Assembly: GCF_022458985.1 (NCBI RefSeq) | Contig: NC_061781.1 | Coordinates: forward strand, 17,949,001-18,013,000 | From: Mugil cephalus | Taxonomy: Eukaryota; Chordata; Actinopteri; Mugiliformes; Mugilidae | DNA: 64,000 bases | Direction of reading: 5' to 3' | Shown here: piece by piece, positions 61,401 through 64,000 of the stretch | How positions within the stretch are numbered: the first letter of the stretch is position 1 | How the letters are laid out: each line of letters starts with the position of its first letter | The notes under the pieces: generated by a model | Seen by the model: only the letters and a program-made list of their open reading frames with translations | Told to the model about the DNA's origin: nothing | Database searches by the model: none | Made by a program: the position numbers and the translations under genes

Positions 61401-63071
61401 GAGGAGGCCGCCAGCTGCACTTGTCGTTTGTTTCATTCCAGCAAGAGAAGGAGAGGGCGAACTTTTTCAGACAATCTTGGCAAACGAGAAAGAGAGAGAG
61501 AGCGAGAGCGAGCGCGAAGGCAGAGTAGGCACAGTAAAAAGAGAAAGGGGCAGAGCTATAAGAAAAGAAAAGAAAGGCACGGAGAGCTGTTTGCCCCAAA
61601 CCCTGTTGGCTTTCCCAGTGTGCGTATCCCAGTGTTGCTCAGTGAACCGTGTGGTGGACACTGCCACTGTGTCTGTGTGCTGCTCTGGTTGTATTGAACT
61701 CTGCTCGCCGCTGACCACTGGAGAGTGAAGAGAGAGGGGGGGGGGACGGTGGTGGGAGGAGGAGGACCAGCCTCCCGATACCCCGTCAGTCGGGTTTGCC
61801 CGGGCAGAGGCAATTTTTTTTTTTACTTAATTGGTTTAGCAACCATGCTGGAAAACACAGGTGGAGCGGGAGCGGGTGAGTTTGTGACGAGGTTGTGACA
61901 CTGCTCAGCTGGGTTTTTATTGCCGGCTGGTGTCGTCTTGTGTGTGTGTGTCTTTTTTTTTTTTGCATTAATGTGACATCACCTACTGTGCGGTTGTCTC
62001 TCCCTGACGTGTGACTGTATAGAGCCGTGGATTTGTGTTGGCATTTGATTTTGTTTGCTGCTTTGAATGTGACGGAAACGCATTCGCCGGCTAGAAGCGC
62101 AGTTGTGGGTTATGTTCAGATGACGAAAGTGAGCGCACCCCTCAAATCACTGAGACCGTTTGAGTCCGTTTTTTTAGTGAGCGTGAGTGTGTCTCACTGT
62201 GTCTCTGTCTGGCTCTTTCAGATGCTAAAGTGAATAATCAGTCAGAAACTACTAAATGTGCAATGGAAAGTGATGGCGGCAACACCGGTGAGTGACCTCC
62301 AGCCCCCACCCCCTCCCTTTTTCTTTTTTTTTTTTAACATGTCATGTCTGAAAACAGGATGTGCCAAGTTTTACCTCCTCATTCAACAGGTTTCAAATTC
62401 ATACCTAGCAAATCTTTCAACGTTTCAGCTAATCACAGAAGCCCTCGCTTGCTCTCCACGATCACATCAACTGATTTTGGGGGGGAAATAATGAATGGCA
62501 GCTTTCCAGAGCCCTCGTGAGAAGTCGTTTTTGTCAGATGAAGTGTTTATCTCAGACGGCACAGTTTCCCTCACTTGTGTCTGTTGAATATTACACTGTT
62601 TTGTTGAGTCTCAACGCTTCACTGATTCCCTGATGCAAATTATGAAACTCGGGGGAACGTTGCAGATTTGCTGCACCGCTTTATGTTGTGCAGTTTGAAA
62701 TATATTAAAGGTGCTCAACGCTTCCAATTTTTGTGTAAATAATTCTGTCGTCATGTGCAGCTGTTCATTTGCTGCAACTTTAAAAAAAAAAAAAAAAATG
62801 TTTTTCTTGCACCTGAAAACTGTTTGTTTTTCTCAAGTCTACTGGGCTTTCAGTATTTTGTTCCTCATTTTCTGTGTTAACAACAGCGTGTGCATTGTGT
62901 TGCCAGTTAAACCACAGTGAAAACATCTTTGAACTCCTCTGACGACGCCTTTCGTGAATTGTGCTTCTTCTCTCCTCAGGAATCCAAACCAATGGATTGG
63001 ACTTTGAGAGGCAGACGGTGACAACCACAAGTGCAATCACTAATGCACATGCACAAGCGTTCCTCCAACAG
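55445..63071 (+). CDS. pou2f1: POU domain class 2 transcription factor 1 (Oct-1), 5' exons only
   Basis: The octamer-binding Oct-1. Exon 55445-55490 encodes MADGGAASQDESSGP, the conserved N terminus of the long mammalian isoform. Exon 62222-62287 encodes DAKVNNQSETTKCAMESDG and NTG. Exon 62980-63071 encodes GIQTNGLDFERQTVTTTSAI, THAQAFLQQ-type residues and ends CAG before GTACCC. All match the order of human POU2F1 (MNNPSETSK, MESGDGNTGTQTNGLDF, AQAQAFL). Phases are 1, 1 and 0 and join cleanly. A 36-bp optional exon lies at 61840-61875. The glutamine-rich region, POU-specific domain and homeodomain are off the right edge. Teleosts may have more than one pou2f1; which one this is cannot be told here. 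Confidence 0.93.
55491..61329 (+). other. pou2f1: pou2f1 intron 1, no further gene recognised
   Basis: Large first intron with long T-runs near 56121 and 56503, a short TCTA array near 57262 and an octamer-like GTTTGCAT at 55943. No open frame has a recognisable domain. The CpG-bearing stretch to about 56350 is probably the promoter-proximal region. Confidence 0.6.
61176..61305. promoter_or_regulatory. Octamer-type sites upstream of the pou2f1 alternative exon
   Basis: ATGCTAAT followed by GAG at 61176-61186 (a TAATGAG-like site) and ATTTGCAT, the exact octamer in reverse, at 61298-61305. Both fit Oct-factor recognition and stand about 550-650 bp before the alternative start. Confidence 0.45.
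61330..61875 (+). CDS. pou2f1: pou2f1 alternative exon: 36-bp cassette or alternative first exon
   Basis: The sequence ATTGGTTTAG after a T-tract is a strong acceptor at 61838-61839, and GTGAGT a strong donor at 61876. The 36 bases between keep phase 1 at both ends and would insert ATMLENTGGAGA between SGP and DAKVNN. The internal ATG at 61845 could instead start a shorter isoform (MLENTGGAGADAKVNN), as alternative POU2F1 first exons do in mammals. The purine- and GC-rich stretch at 61340-61750 would then be its 5' UTR or promoter. Confidence 0.6.
62633..62640 (+). promoter_or_regulatory. Octamer motif in pou2f1 intron
   Basis: Exact ATGCAAAT between the exons ending 62287 and starting 62980. 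Confidence 0.4.
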
Positions 63072-64000
63072 GTACCCACGTCACGCACACAGCCCCTCAA
63101 GTGACTTTTTGTTTTTTTTTTTTTGTTTTTGTGGAAGGGGCAGACAGGATCGTTTAACGTGATGTCACAGATTTGTTTTTAGCGTGACGATAAAATATCG
63201 CATGAAGTTTGAACAGAGGCGTGTGCTCATCTGCACTTAAACATGCACAAGCAGAAAGAGTTCATTTAAATGAGCCAGGCTCTCCTGGCGTCGCCTGGCA
63301 ACAAGGCAGATTAATCAACCCTGTATGCTAATTAGCTGCTCTGCGGTTGCTCGGAAACAGATGGCAGAGAATATGCAAATCTATGCAGAATTTACATGCA
63401 CTGCATAACAGTTATTTTAATTAGCATCTCAACTCTCCCCTCCCTTCCCCTCGCCTCGTCTCTGAAGGCTGCAGCACATTTTAAATACCCACTTTATCGC
63501 TGCCTCTTTAATTCACATTCACATTCTGTTTGCTCAGAGACTAAAGGCTCATTCTGAGAAAGTCGCCCAGGTAGCACAGAATGTGATGTCCCATGGTCTT
63601 TTTCAGTTTTATGCTTTGTAGGCTGAATTATGCTTTTTTTTTTTTTAGTTTTTCCTCGTCCTTAAGTGTCTCATGTCTGCAAAGTTACAAAGACTAAAGT
63701 CCTTGCCAAAAGGAAACACTGCTCCTGAAACGGCTCCTTTGCAGTCGAGCCTTTTTCTTGTGTAAATAACCTACATCCATATGCAACATGCTAGTGGCCA
63801 GTTTGACGTGTCCTCAAGTGAAGCTCCTGAGTGAAGAGAGTCGTTATTAGTTTCCTTCTATGCAACCGTAAGATTAAGTGAAGAACCAGTGGTTATAACT
63901 CATTGTTAGAACTGTCCCTCAGCCTAATTATCAGCTTTGGCCTCCGCCTTGTTTTCAGTTTGTGTGGAAACATGCGAGGGTGGTTCGGGTCTGTCAGCTT
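63072..64000 (+). other. pou2f1: pou2f1 intron after the third exon, to window edge
   Basis: No further exon is recognised before the edge. It holds the octamer pair and two T-runs. Confidence 0.6.
63325..63380 (+). promoter_or_regulatory. Octamer motif pair in pou2f1 intron
   Basis: ATGCTAAT at 63325-63332, with TTAGC after it, and exact ATGCAAAT at 63373-63380, about 250-310 bp after the exon ending 63071. Confidence 0.4.

Overview
The window is nuclear DNA of a vertebrate, almost certainly a teleost fish. Genes are split into many small GT-AG exons. Introns are AT-rich and full of microsatellites and fish-type DNA transposons, including an intact Tc1-like element. No bacterial or plasmid feature is present. 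All gene calls come from exon-by-exon reading of splice sites, reading phase and remembered family features; no search was run.

Layout, left to right. (1) me3, mitochondrial NADP-dependent malic enzyme, minus strand, thirteen coding exons (307-9140); its last exon or exons lie off the left edge. (2) ildr1 (angulin-2), minus strand, complete, eight coding exons (11813-20433, 577 codons). (3) An ildr2/lsr-type angulin gene, minus strand, complete, ten coding exons (24684-41007, 630 codons), with an intact Tc1 transposon in one intron. (4) Two tandem gpa33-like genes (A33-antigen family, two Ig domains), minus strand: copy A (41897-44384) and copy B (48531-51777). (5) The 5' part of pou2f1 (Oct-1), plus strand, from 55445 to beyond the right edge.

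The order ildr2 - gpa33 - pou2f1 matches human 1q24. The ildr1 gene next to ildr2 puts two angulin paralogues head to tail with matching exon phases and several identical exon lengths.

The most notable structure is a tandem segmental duplication of about 9.9 kb. Unit A is 35274-45190 and unit B 45191-54460, and the junction can be read to the base inside an angulin Ig exon. The duplication produced the two gpa33 genes and left an orphan copy of the angulin promoter and signal-peptide exon between them. The copies then diverged. Copy A lost the splice donor after its transmembrane exon and about 1 kb of the tail exon, so it should encode a receptor with a very short tail. Copy B has a long Arg/Asp-rich tail built from a 42-bp coding minisatellite. 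Unit B lost 3.5 kb, including the position of the second angulin exon.

The angulins act at tricellular junctions and GPA33 is an epithelial cell-surface Ig protein, so the middle of the window is a cluster of epithelial Ig-superfamily genes, flanked by a metabolic gene and a transcription-factor gene.
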